A stretch of 64,000 nucleotides of DNA from Costus lasius (taxonomy: Eukaryota > Streptophyta > Magnoliopsida > Zingiberales > Costaceae). Positions 30,494 through 43,165 of this stretch are shown here, piece by piece. The notes beneath the pieces were generated by a model. The model did no database searches. It was given only the letters and a program-made list of their open reading frames with translations, and had not been told where the DNA came from. The position numbers were made by a program, and so were the translations under genes. Position 1 is the stretch's first letter. Each line of letters starts with the position of its first letter. The stretch lies in assembly GCA_027563935.2 (NCBI GenBank), contig JANVAS020000222.1, positions 4,092,001 to 4,156,000 on the forward strand, read 5' to 3'.

Positions 30494-33400
30494 ACGAATT
30501 TCAATGTGCGATCCCTACTAGAAAGGGAGAAGTTAGCGGGGCCAAACTTCTCACACTGGTACGGACACCTTAAGATTGTTCTTAAGGCTGAGAGGAAACT
30601 GTATGTCCTCGAGACGGCAATATCGCCTCAACCCGCTCCGAACGCCGCAAGGGCGGTTCGGGATGCTTATGAGAAGCATGTCAATGATAGCATTGATGTC
30701 GCTTGCCTGATGCTTGCGTCTATGACGCCAGAGCTGCAGCGTCAGCATGAGGATCTATCTGCTATAGAAATTATAGCAAACCTCAAGATGCTGTATGCTA
30801 CACAGGCTAGGACTGAACGCTATAATTTGACTAAGCTTTTCTTTCAGAGCAAACTGGCTGAAGGGAGTCCAGTGGGAGCTCACGTACTCAAAATGATTGG
30901 GTACAAGGAGGCTCTAGAGAAACTGGGGCATACCATCAATCAGGAGCTTGCTGTAGACATTATCCTGCAGTCTCTTCCGGCATCTTTCTTTCCGTTCATC
31001 ATTAATTTTAATATGAACAAGATCGACTGTACCCCGGCAGAGTTGCTGAATATGCTCTTGACTACAGAGTTGACTCTAAAGGGAAAGCCTTCATCCTCTG
31101 TCTTGCTAGTTCCTTCAAGGAATAAGAAGAAGGGGAAGAAGGGCAAAGCCCCTGTTAAGAGCTACAGCAAGGCTCTGAAACAAAAGGTTAAGCGGTCGAA
31201 GGAATACAGATGTTTCCATTGTGGCCAGCTGGGTCACTGGAAAAAGGACTGTAAAGCGCTCCAAGGAGACAAGAAGGGAAGCAATCCTTTCGCTTCTGGC
31301 TCAGGTATTTTCGTGACTGAAGTCATGGTTTCTTCTTCTATATCATGGGTGTTGGACACTGCATGTGGAGTTCACATTTGTTCAAATGTATAGGAACTCA
31401 AGAGAAGAAGACAGGTGGGACAGCATGAGGTGGACCTACGAGTAGGAAACGGGGCACGGGTTGCTGCTGTTGCTGTAGGCGTTTATTACATCTCTTTACC
31501 ATCTGGACTTGTATTGGAACTGGACAATTGTTATTTTGTACCAAGCATAACGAAAAATATTATCTCTATTCCTGCTCTTGTCAGGAAAGGGTTTTCCTTT
31601 GAATGCAATATTTCAAAGTGTATTATTTCTTTTGATAATATTGTTTATGCTACTGGGTCGATTAACAATGGGTTATTCATGTTGGACATGGAATGTTCTA
31701 TACAATAAATTGATAACAAGAAAGCCAAGTATGCTGATGATAGCACCTTGCTATGGCATTGTCGTTTAGGCCATATTAACAAGAAGCGCATTAAGCGGTT
31801 GCATGATAATGGACTGCTGGGTTATCATTCTCCTATGAGGAGCTTGATACATGCAAAGCTTGTTTAATGGGTAAAATGACGAAAGCTCCTTTTTCTAATA
31901 AAGGTCAAAGGGCTTCAGGTTTACTTGACCTCATTCACAGTTATGTGTGTGGGCCATTTAGTAAACATGCCAGAGGTGGCTATCTATACTTCATTACCTT
32001 TACTGATGATTTCAGTAGATATGGTTATGTCTATTTAATGAGACATAAAAGTGAATCTTTTGACAAGTTCAAAGAGTTCAAAAATGAAGTACAGAATCAG
32101 CTAGGCCGAAATATCAAGGCACTTCGATCAGATCGAGGTGGAGAATACTTGAGTCGAGAGTTTACTGACTATCTGAAGGAGTGTGGGATTATCTCACAGC
32201 TCACTCCACCAGGAACACCGCAATGGAATGGTGTGTCCGAGAGGAGAAATAGAACCTTACTTGATATGGTTCGTTCTATGATGAGTCAGGCTACTCTACC
32301 TTACTCCTTTTGGGGATTTGCACTGGAAACAGCTGCAAAGGTACTAAACCGAGTGCCATCCAAGGCCGTTTCAAAGACTCCATATGAGTTATGGTATGGG
32401 AAACAGCCGAGCTTGACATTTATTAAGATCTGGGGTTGCGAGGCTTATGTCAAAAAGCTCGCCTCTGGGAAACTGGAGAGCAGATCTGACAAATGTGTCT
32501 TTGTCGGTTACCCTAAGGAAACTAAGGGTTATTATTTCTACGATCCCAAAGAGAACAAGGTGTTTGTTGCTCGGACGGCCATTTTTCTTGAGAAGGAATT
32601 ACTTCTGCAAGAAGCCAGTGGGAGAGAAATAAAGCTGGATGAGAATCCAGAAGAAGGACAAAGTAGTCAAGCACAGTTGGATGAGCCTGAGCCAGTAGAT
32701 CAGGTTACTGAACAACCTGAGGCTCAGATATCACGGGAACCGCGTAGATCGGGAAGGATCCGTCGACAGCCTGAGCGCTATGACGGAGTCTACATCATTG
32801 ATGATGAACCCCTCACTTATGCGGATGCGGTCAGTGGACCGGAAGCAGCAAGATGGCTTGAAGCTATGCGAGCCGAAATGGACTCCATGTCAGATAACCA
32901 AGTCTGGGATTTGGTTGATCCGCCTCCGGGAGTAATCCCTATAGGCTGTAAATGGATCTTCAAAAGGAAGATTGACATGGATGGTAACGTGGTTACCTAT
33001 AAAGGCAGGCTAGTTGCGAAAGGTTTCAAACAAATCTACGGGATAGATTATGATGAAACTTTCTCTCCTGTAGCTATGTTCAAGTCTATTCGGATTATTC
33101 TCGCGATAGCGGCATATTATGATTATGAGATCTGGCAAATGGACGTGAAGACCGCTTTCCTTAATGGAAAACTGGATGAGGATGTGTATATGACACAACC
33201 TGAAGGTTTCACTAATCCATCAGATCTTCATAAAATATGCAAATTAAAGAAGTCCATTTATGGACTTAAGCAAGCATCAAGAAGCTGGAATATTCGTTTT
33301 GATGAATCAATCTGTGAGTTTGGTTTCATCAAGAATGAAGATGACCCATGTGTATATAAGAGGTTTAGTGGGAGCGTGATTATTTTCCTAGTCCTCTACG

Positions 33401-34380
33401 TCGATGATATCTTAATCATTGGAAACGATATTCCTGAACTAAATGCTGTCAAGGCATGGTTAAGAAAATGTTTCCAGATGAAAGATTTAGGAGAAGCAGC
33501 CTATGTATTAGGTGTGAAGATCTACAGAGATAGATCTAAGAGGCTTCTCGGGCTGTGCCAGAGTACTTACATCGATAAAGTCCTGGAGAGATTTCATTTA
33601 GAAAATTCTAAAAGAGGATATCTTCCAGTCAGACATGGTCTGAATCTTTCAAAGAGTCAGTGCCCACAAACACAGACTGAGAAAGATGAAATGGACAATA
33701 CACCTTATGCTTCGGCTATTGGGTCCATTATGTATGCGATGTTGTGTACTCGCCCAGACGTCGCTTACGGGTTAAGCGTGACCAGTCGATTCCAAAGTAA
33801 TCCAGGTAAGGCACACTGGATTGCAGTCAAGAACATTTTGAAATATCTGCGGAAGACCAAAGATATGTTCTTGATATATGGAGGTCAGGAAGAACTCAGT
33901 ATTGAAGGATATACTGACGCTTCGTTCCAGTCTGACCAGGATGATTTCCGATCGCAATCAGGCTACGTTTTTAGCCTGAATGGAGGTGCAGTGGTATGGA
34001 AGAGTTTCAAACAATCTATTGTTGCTGATTCCACAACAGAAGCCGAGTATGTTGCAGCCTCAGAAGCATCTAAGGAGGCAGTGTGGATTCGTAAGTTCGT
34101 TCAAGAACTTGGTGTTGTTCCATCGAGTGCAGATCCATTGGTTATCTTCTGTGATAACAATGGAGCAATAGCACAAGCAAAGGAACCACGGTCGCACCAG
34201 AAGTCCAAGCACATACAGAGACGGTTTCATTTGATCCGGGAGATCATTGATCGTGGCGAGATCAAAGTCTGCAAGGTTCATACAGATGACAATCTGGCTG
34301 ACCCGCTTACAAAGCCTCTGGCGCAGCAGAAGCATGAGAAGCACTATAATAATATGGGTTTGAGATTTCTCAACCATTAG
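30494..34380 (+). pseudogene. gag-pol: Gag-pol of copia C (broken)
   Basis: It is collinear with the 1294-aa frame of G, but the start codon position holds ACG (30494-30496). A CAG codon has become TAG at about 31391, a second stop (TAA) ends the next segment at 31706-31708, and an insertion near 31825 shifts the frame in the integrase zinc domain. From 31867 to 34380 a long open frame of 837 codons still covers the integrase core (DD35E residues present), reverse transcriptase with YVDD, and RNase H. The zinc knuckle CFHCGQLGHWKKDC and protease motif WVLDTACG are intact in the 5' part. It cannot produce a complete polyprotein. Confidence 0.9.
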
Positions 34381-34400
34381 ATTAAGTGCAAGTGGGAGAT

Positions 34401-36115
34401 TGTTGGGGTATGCCCTTAAGGCTAATGTTTGAGGCCTTGGGATTGTATCAGTATCATGTATAAACTTTATGTTTATAAAGGTAATGGTTGTTATTCAAGT
34501 TGTTACATTATCTGCTGCAATATGTATACTTCTGAATAATGTCTCAATGCTGTTCAGCTTGGCTGACATGGAGTTAAGTCCTTAGTCGAGATATCTTGGT
34601 GAACATGAGACAGCCTTGATATGATTGAGACTAATATGTGTTCTAATCTTATAGGATGCTTTGAGCATGGAAAAAGATGTAGACTCATGGGTACATTGGA
34701 TGTACTGGACAGACCCTACATAGGATGTTCAATTGCTTGTCACAATGTGAATAATCCTTGTATGCAAACAAGTGGCATATTTCCTCTGACTTGAGATCAC
34801 TTGTGTTTCTAAATGATGATTGGCATTGTTTTGAGGTAGTTCAATATCATTTGAAACATAATGGTTATAGATTATCTTGGATAATGAGCATGAGTCATGT
34901 TAGGGCACTAGTGATAGATATAGGATTGCCGTCTCCTAGTTTGGAGTGTGATGTTCTAATGGGGCCCCCCTGGATGAGATGATTGAGAAAGTGTATGGCC
35001 ATACCCAGATGACTATGTTCATCTGATCTAATCATTCTCATCGTATTGGAGTTACAGGCTTGACACACTTGTCCAATAAGAACATCCAGTGGCAAAGGAA
35101 ACATGTATGCCTAGTGATTTGAATTCACACTTGTGCTATGGTTTGGGTGTAGTCTTGGAAGACTCTTTCCTTTATATCGGGAGACAGTGATGTGTTGCTA
35201 GATACCCCTCACTGATCGTGATAACATAAGTTATAGTTACCGACATTTAAAGGAAACCCTTAGGGTCGCACAATTTGATGATATGGCTTACTTATGTCAG
35301 ATCGTGTGGACTGAATTGTTTTGGTTCAGTTTAAAGGAATTTAAACTCTGATTGTAAGTGAGATCTGGTCTGATCATGTTTGTTTGATTAGGGCTTTAGA
35401 TTGGTAAACTTCGATCGAGAGATCTGATGCTAGATCGATGAGATCAAGAGCATCAAGAGATGAATGGTTAGATCTTGAACCATCTGGTTCATAGGTGATC
35501 TAGACCATGTCTTGGTTTGGGCTTGGTTTGATTTGGTCTTTGAACCAAATGCAATTAAACCAAATTAAAATGAACCGGTTCACTTATGTGAACGTATGGT
35601 TCATTTTGAGAGAAGTTCGATGGGGCATGGTAACGTGGGCATTGAAGGAGGACTTAGTGCTTTCTATTTTTGGGAAAGCCATTTTTCTTTGTTGATCTCT
35701 TCAACGTTTTCGAACGTAAGGTGCATCTGCGCTTGCTCACGCCGACTTGCGTCCTCTCTTGCTCTCGTCTTGGGTGGTCTTCATGCCAAGGAAGAAAATT
35801 TGGTTGCCAAGGAAATCCATCTCTTCTCCTCCACACAAAAGGATTACTTGGAGATCCTTGCTAGCACAAGGAGATTCAAGAAGGAGCTATCTCTCATCTT
35901 GTGTGCGGTGCCTTTGGAGAAGAAGCACTCACATCTTTGCTTCCAAGTCGCCATCCTTGCAATGGCTATGGTATGTTTTCGTTTTGATCCATACAAGTTA
36001 TAGAAGTTGATCATATATCATACATGCGATTCTAGAAACCCTAGCTTCCGCTATGCCAAAATTCTAGATGCGCATATTAGGGTTTTTTCGCCCCCCTCAA
36101 GAAAGGGTTCCTCCA
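34401..36115 (+). repeat. 3' LTR of copia C
   Basis: 1715 bp, preceded by the purine tract 34381-34400 and followed by TSD atatg. It differs from the 5' LTR by scattered substitutions and a few single-base length changes in C and T runs. Confidence 0.93.
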
Positions 36116-36120
36116 ATATG

Positions 36121-36225
36121 TTCATGCCACATGCGATCTTCATGAAATCCTTATTTCCGCCCATGCAAAATTTTAGAAGTGCATGCGTTTAGGGTTTCAC
36201 CCCCCTTTTCAATTGGTATCAGAGC
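36121..36225 (+). repeat. 5' LTR end of copia D and its PBS
   Basis: The last 91 bases of the D 5' LTR (36121-36211, ending in ccttttca) resume after element C. They are followed by an AT dinucleotide and the PBS TGGTATCAGAGC (36214-36225). Confidence 0.9.
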
Positions 36226-38040
36226 AGTGTTCTGGTATGATCTATATGATTGCTTCTTTGTGTGATCCATGCTTGGTTTATAAGTAGATCTAAGCCAAAT
36301 CATCATGCGAAAATACATGCTATACTTTAGATGTATTTTGGGTTTTACTTATTGTTGCGCATGATGTATGTTGGCGCATGTTGAAAGTTGTTTTTACCAA
36401 AAACTTAACATCTTGCATGCCATCCACTTAGATCTATAAACGCCTACTTGAAATACTTAGACGGGTTACTTGGGTTGAAGTCGTCAGTCTAGTCTGGACC
36501 CAACAGCCTGATCAGACCATCTGACAGCCTAGATGGGTCGACCAGATAGCACCTATGCGCAAGCATGAGGTGGCTATAGGTCGACTGCAGAAGGGCATGT
36601 AGCGATGTCTGATTGAGGCAACCAGTGAACGATCATGATTAAGGTCCGGGGTCACACCCGCTTGCCAGAAATCATGTGGGACGTTCAGCCCTTAAGGCAT
36701 GCATTGTTGACCATGAGGTCGACGCAAGTCAGTTATGACTTGGTGCATGCAAGGGCAGTGGGTCTGACTTGGTCTGATGAGTGGATCCCTATTAATAGAC
36801 CGTTGTAAGGTAGTAGGGCACATAAGGAAATAAAATTGATACCATGGGGTTTTTCAAAAATTTTACTTTCCTGTTTGGATCACATGTTGTTTGTTTAACC
36901 TGATTGCATGTCTATTTCATCTTATGTTGGCTGCCCTATTTGTATGCTGTGCTGGGGCCTGCGTGCCTGGATTAATTAATTGTAAATTATTTTTGTGATC
37001 TGCGAATCACATTTCAATTTATGTTAATGTGTAATTGACCTGCGAGTCAAATCATGTCTAGATAGATTAAATGTAAATTAATCAGACATGAGCACAGAGC
37101 ATACATGGCAGAGGCGCATGCAGCAAGTAGCTTCACCAGTGGGAGGCCTAGAGTTCGACTCTAGTACAGGCGCATGCTACCTGGTGGGCGCATTTGAGCT
37201 GCAGAGGGCGCTTGGGCCCGGGCTGGGCCAGATGAAGTGCAAAAGACCCATGAAGAGCTCAAGTGAAGACTTGTGTAAAACTAGGGTTTTACTTAGGCTT
37301 AATGGGCGTTTACCACATAAGATCATTGTGCTTTCTATTTACTGTTTAAGTAATATTAGCACCTGCATGAGTTAATCTTTTGCTATCACCATAGGATATG
37401 CATGGTAGTAAGAAGATAAAAGGACCGTTAAAATCCAACGTTAAATATCAAGCACGAAAGCCTTCTGACGCGAAACCTCACTGTTCTGACTATCATTGGG
37501 GCCGTGTTGTACCCACTCAGTGGGCACGCCCAGCTATCTTCAGACGGTGTGTGATTACACCTACGTGTTACAGAGAAGGGATTTATCGCTTCTCATTGCT
37601 CAGCATAGCACGTGGTGGTCCAAGGAGTAGGTCGGGTCAGCTTGACCATGTAGGCTACATATTGAGCATATGTTAGCTATATGGAGGCAGCCATCTGTGG
37701 AATCAGAAACTGTGTTGTACCAACTCAGTTGGCACAGTCTTCTGGATTGCCTAGATGAAGGGGAATCGTACGGGTTGGCGATTGGCATGGATAGCCTACC
37801 AGTGATTAGTGCTTGAACTCTTTATGCATCTTATCTCGCCTGAGCGGGACGCGGAGACCAAGTATGAAATCTGGATCCCATCTCACTAAAAGAGTTTTAC
37901 TCTTTCGGACTGTTTTATTGGATTTTTCAGTCAGATAAAATAGTGAGAAAGGAATCATTCTTAAGTCCTGGATTGATTCTAACACGGATACTGACCTTGT
38001 TGTTCTTGCTTTGTTGTAGATTCCTGCAGCAACGAACACC
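36226..38040 (+). other. Leader of copia D
   Basis: No gene seen. It has a one-base-changed dimer-like palindrome (GCCTGATCAGAC, about 36509-36520), the CTAGAG/CTCTAG hairpin (37148-37164), twin hairpin 1 (37497-37532, TGGG/CCCA) and a decayed twin hairpin 2 (37707-37740), where a G-to-A change weakens the lower stem. Confidence 0.65.
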
Positions 38041-39696
38041 ACAGGGTTCAATGTGCGATCCTTACTGGAAAGGGAGAAGTTTGCTGGGCCAAACTTCTCA
38101 GACTGGTACGGACACCTTACGATTGTTCTTAAGGCTGAGAGGAAGCTGTATGTCCTTGAGACGGCAATACCGCCTCAACCCGCTGCGAACGCCGCAAGGG
38201 CGGTTCGGGATGCTTATGAGAAGCATGTCAATGATAGCATGGATGTCGCTTGCCTTATGCTTGCGTCTATGACGCCAGAGCTACAGCGTCAGCATGAGGA
38301 TTTATCTGCTATTGAAATTATAGCAAATCTCAAGATGCTGTATGCTGCACAGGCAAGGACAGAACGCTATAACTTGACAAAACTTTTCTTTCAGAGCAAA
38401 CTGACTGAAGGAAGTCTAGTGGGAGCTCACGTACTCAAGATGATTGGGTACAAAGAGGCTCTAGAGAAACTGGGACACACCGTCAATCAGGAGCTTGTTG
38501 TAGACATCATCTTGCAGTCTCTCCCGGCCTCTTTCGATCCGTTCATCATTAATTTTAATATGAACAAGATCGACTGTACACCGGCAGAGTTACTGAACAT
38601 GCTCTGTACTACAGAGCAGACTCTTGAGAAGGGAAAGCCTTCATCCTCTGTCTTGATGGTTCCTTCAAGGAACAAGAAGAAGGGAAAGAAGGGCAAAGCC
38701 CCTATCAAGAGCTATAACAAGGCTCTGAAACAAAAGATGAAGCGGTCGAAGGACAACAGATGCTTCCATTGTGGCCAGCTGGGTCACTGGAAGAAGGACT
38801 GTAAAGCGCTCCAAGGAGACAAGAAGGGAAGCAAGGCTTTCACTTCTGGCTCAGGTATTTTTGTGACTGAAGTCATGGTATCTTCTTCTATTTCATGGGT
38901 GTTGGACACTGCATGTGGAGTTCACATTTGTTCAAATGTACAGGAACTCAAGAGAAGAAGACAGGTGGGACAGCATGAGGTGGACCTACGAGTTGGAAAC
39001 GGGGCACGGGTTGCTGCTGTTGCTGTAGGACAATATAACATCTCTTTACCATCTGGTCATGTATAAGAACTGGACAATTGTTATTTTGTACCGAGCATAA
39101 CTAAGAATATTATCTCTATTCCTGCTCTTGTCAGGAAAGGGTTTTCCTTTGAATGCAAAACTTTAAAGTGTTGTATTTCATTTGATAATATTGTTTATGC
39201 TACTGGGTCGATTAACAATGGGTTATTCATGTTGGACATGGAATGTTCTGTACAACAAATTGATAATAAGAAAGCCAAGTATGCTGATGACAGCACCTTG
39301 CTATGGCATAGTCGTTTAGGCCATATTAACAAGAAGCGCATTAAGCGGTTGCATGACCATGGACTGCTGGGATCATTCTCCTATGAGGAGTTTGATACAT
39401 GCAAAGCTTGTTTAATGGGTAAAATGACGAAGTCTCCTTTTTCTAATAAAGGTCAAAGGGCTTCAGGTTTACTTGACCTCATTCACAGTGATGTGTGTGG
39501 GCCGTTTAGTAAACATGCCAGAGGTGGCTATTTATACTTCATTACTTTTTCTGATGATTTCAGTAGATACGGTTATGTCTATCTTATGTGACATAAGAGT
39601 GAATCTTTTGACAAGTTCAAAGAGTTCAAAAATGAAGTACAAAATCAGTTAGGCCGAAATATCAAGGCACTTCGTTCAGATCGAGGTGGAGAATAC
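38041..39696 (+). pseudogene. gag-pol: Gag, protease and start of integrase of copia D (broken)
   Basis: The start codon position reads ACA. The gag with its zinc knuckle (CFHCGQLGHWKKDC) and the protease (WVLDTACG) read through to a stop at 39064-39066. The integrase zinc domain and first catalytic Asp (HSDVCGP) follow in frame 39229-39591, which ends at TGA where the intact copies have AGA. E interrupts the integrase just after the second catalytic Asp motif (RSDRGGEY), with TSD aatac at 39692-39696. Confidence 0.9.
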
Positions 39697-41387
39697 TGTT
39701 GGGGTATGCCCTTAAGGCTAATGTTTGAGGCCTAGGGATTGTATCAGTATCATGTAATAAACTCTTATGTTTATTAAGGCAATGGTTGTTATTCAGTATG
39801 TTACATTGTCTGCTGCAATAAGTGTGCTTCTGAATAATGTCTCAATGCTGTTCAGCTAGGCTGACATGTTGTAATGTCCTTAGTCGAGATATCTTGGTGA
39901 ACATGAGACAGCCTTGATATGATTGAGACTAATATGTGTTCTAATCTTATAGGATGCTTCGAGCATGGAATAAGATGTAGACTCATGGGTACATTGGATG
40001 TACTGGATAGACCCTACTAGGATATTCAATTGCTTGTCACAATGTGAATAATACTTGATTGCACAAAGTGGCACATGTCTTCTGACTTGAGATCACTTGT
40101 GTTTCTAAATGATGATTGTCATTGTTTTGAGGTAGTTCAATATCATTTGAAACATAATGGTTATAAACTATCTTGGATAATGATCATGAGTCAAGTTAGG
40201 GCACTAGTGATAGATACAGGATTGCCGTCTCCTTGTTTAAGGAGTGTGATGTTCTAAAGGGCCCCCCTGAATGAGATGATTGAGAAAGTGTATGGCCATA
40301 CCCAGGTGACTATGTTCATCTGATCTAATCATGCTCATCATATTGGAGCTACAGGCTTGACATGCTTGTCCAATAAGAACATCCAGTGGCAAAGGAAATA
40401 TGTATGCCTCGTGAAGTGGATTCACACTTGTGCTGTGTTTTGGGTGTAGTCTTGGAAGACTTTTTCCTTTATATCGGGAGACAGTGATGTGTTGCTAGAT
40501 ACCCCTCACTGATCGTGATAACGAAAGTTATCGTTACCGACATTTAAAGGAAACCCTTAGGGTCGCACAATTTGATGATATGGCTTACTTAAGTCAGATC
40601 GTATGGACTGAATTCTTTGGGTTCAGTTTAAAGGGATTTAATCTCTGATTGTGAGTGAGATCTGGTCTGATCATGTTTGATTGATTTGGGCTTGAGATCG
40701 GTAAGCTTCGATCGAGAGAGTTGATGCTAGATCGGTGAGATCAAGAGCATCAGGAGATGAACGGTTAGATCTGGAACCTTAGGGTTTGATATGGTCTAGA
40801 CCAAGTGGCTTGGCTCAATTTGGGTTTTGAACCAAATCTAATTGAACCGGTTCACTATGTGAACGCTTGGTTCAATTAGAGGTTCAATGAGAGGAAGTTT
40901 CGAACGTTCACTATGTGAACGCATGAGCCATTGAGACTTACCTATTTTGGAAGGCGGTTTTCAATGTTGAAAACAAAACGCTTCCATGTGGTAACGTTGC
41001 TCACTTCACTTCAACGCCTTGCATTTTCGCTTGGAGGTGATTGATGAGAAGGAGAGGTTTCGGACAAGGAGCTCTCGGCCAAAGAGAATCATCTCATCCC
41101 TTGCATACGACAACCTTTGAAGAAACTTGCTAGCACAAGGATCTCAAAGAGTAGCCGTTGATCATCTTGTGTGTGACGACAAGGAGGAGACCTCTTTTGT
41201 TCTCTTGATCCCAAGGCACCATCCAATTCGATGGCATTGGTATGATCTCCTTCTTGATCTAATCAATCTATCAAAGTTGATCATATGAGCATATAAGCGA
41301 TTGTGTTGTTGAAACCCTAGCAAAATTGCATGCGCCCCCTGAATTAGGGTTTCATCTGCTTGCGCTCCCCCTTGAAGGGACTCTTCA
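39697..41387 (+). repeat. 5' LTR of copia E
   Basis: 1691 bp, TGTTGGGG...GACTCTTCA. It has two copies of the inverted repeat GTTCAC-TAT-GTGAAC (40850-40864 and 40906-40920) and a donor-like ATTGGTATGATC near 41238. Confidence 0.93.
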
Positions 41388-41389
41388 AT

Positions 41390-43165
41390 TGGTATCAGAG
41401 GTAGGATCTTATATGGTTCATATGATTGCTATGTATGTTATGTGATCCTTGTATGCTTAGATCTTCATTACATGCGAGATTTACATGTAAATATTATACA
41501 TGCCGAAACTTGTATGTTTCCTTGGCGCATGTATGTTGGTTGCGCTTCTATCATGTTGTTGTAGTTGTTTTTCTAAAACCCTAAATGACATGCGCGACTT
41601 TCATTAGATCTAAGCCGCACCTACAATAAACCCTTAGACGGGTTAGTAGGGTTGAAGTCATCTCTAGTTCAGATCCAACTAGTCTGATCAGACCATCTGA
41701 CAGCCTAGATGGGTCGACCAGATGGCACCTATGCGCATGCATTAGGTGGCTATAGGTCGACTGCATCAAAGGCGTGTAGCGATGTCTGGTTGAGACAACC
41801 TATGAACGCACATGAGTTAGGCCCGGGGTCACACCCGCTTGCCAAAACTCATGAGGGTTGTTCAGCCCTTTGCGCATGCATGGTTGACCATTAGGTCAAC
41901 TCAAGTCAGTTAGGACTTGGTGCATGCAAGGGCAGTGGATCTAACTAGTTTGATGAGTGGATCCCTATTAATGGACCGTTGTAAGGTGGTAGGGCATATA
42001 AGAAAACTAAAATTGATGCCAATGGGTTTTCAAAATTTTATTTTCTTAATGGATCACATGTTGATTTGATGCCATGATGTTTGTCTATTTCATCTTATGT
42101 GGGTTGCCCATTTAATGTGTGCTGTGCTGGGGCCTGCGAGCCTGGATCAATTGTAAATTATTATTATTGTGATCTGTGCATCACATGTTAATTAATTTAT
42201 AAAATGTAATTGACCTGTGAGTCAATCTTGTCTAGATAGATTAACTTGTAATTTAATCTGACAAGGGCTCAAAGCACACATTGCAAGGCGCATGCAGCAG
42301 TGACTTGACCTGGTGGGCGCACCTGAGCTGCATAGGGCGTTTAGGCCCTGGTCTGGGCCAGATGAGAGGCAAAAGACCTAAGAAGCAAGTGAAGACTTAA
42401 GATAACTTAAGGTCTTACTTAGGGTTATTGGGCGTTTACCACATAAGATCAGAATGCTTTCTACTTATTACTTATAATTAGAATTGCATGTTTAGTTATC
42501 TTCTGCTATCACCATAGGAATTGTATGATAGTCAAGAAGATAAAAGACCGTTAAAATCCAACGCTAACATATCAAGCTCGTAAGCCTTCTGACGCGAAAC
42601 CTCACTGTTCTGACTATCGTTGGAGCCGTGTTGTACCCACTCAGTGGGCACGTCCATCTATCTTCAGACGGTGCGGGATTACACCTGCGTGTTACAGAGA
42701 AGGGATTTATCGCTTCTCGTTGCTCAGCATAGCACGTGGTGGTCCAGGGAGTAGGTCGGGTCAGCTTGACCATGTAGGCTACATATGTGGAGCATATGGT
42801 AGTACATGGAGGCAGCCATCTGTGGGGTCAGAGATTGTGTTGTACCAACTCAGTTGGCACAGTCTGCTGGATTGCCTAGATGAAGGGGAATCGCACGGGT
42901 TGGCGATTGGCTGGGACAGCCTACCAGAGATTAGTGCTTGTACTCTCTGTGCATCTTATCTCGCCTGAGCGGGACGCGGAGACCAAGTATGAAATCTGGA
43001 TCCCATCTCACTAAAAGAGTGTTACTCTTTCGGACTGTTTAATGGATTTTTCAGTCAGATAAAATAGTGAGAAAAGAATCTTTCTTAAGTCCTGGATTGA
43101 TTCTAAACATTGATACTGACCTTGCTGTTCTTGCATTGTTGTAGATTCCTGCAGCAACGAACACC
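41390..43165 (+). other. PBS and leader of copia E
   Basis: The PBS is TGGTATCAGAG (41390-41400), one base short of the 12-base match in its relatives. The leader holds GTCTGATCAGAC (41682-41693), twin hairpins 1 (42621-42656, TGGA/TCCA) and 2 (42832-42865, one stem pair changed to T-G), and the TTGTAG acceptor-like site (43139-43144). The TTCGA hairpin found in A, C, D and G is missing through a small deletion near 42300. No gene seen. Confidence 0.75.

Larger units (their letters stand above)
26950..36115 (+). mobile_element. Cop-1 element C: full-length but degenerate copia element
   Basis: 5' LTR 26950-28663, PBS 28666-28677, leader to 30493, broken gag-pol 30494-34380, polypurine tract 34381-34400 and 3' LTR 34401-36115. 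TSD atatg lies on both sides (26945-26949 and 36116-36120). It sits in the 5' LTR of D. By eye the two LTRs differ at roughly twenty sites out of about 1714, making C the oldest of the insertions in D that can be dated here. Confidence 0.95.
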
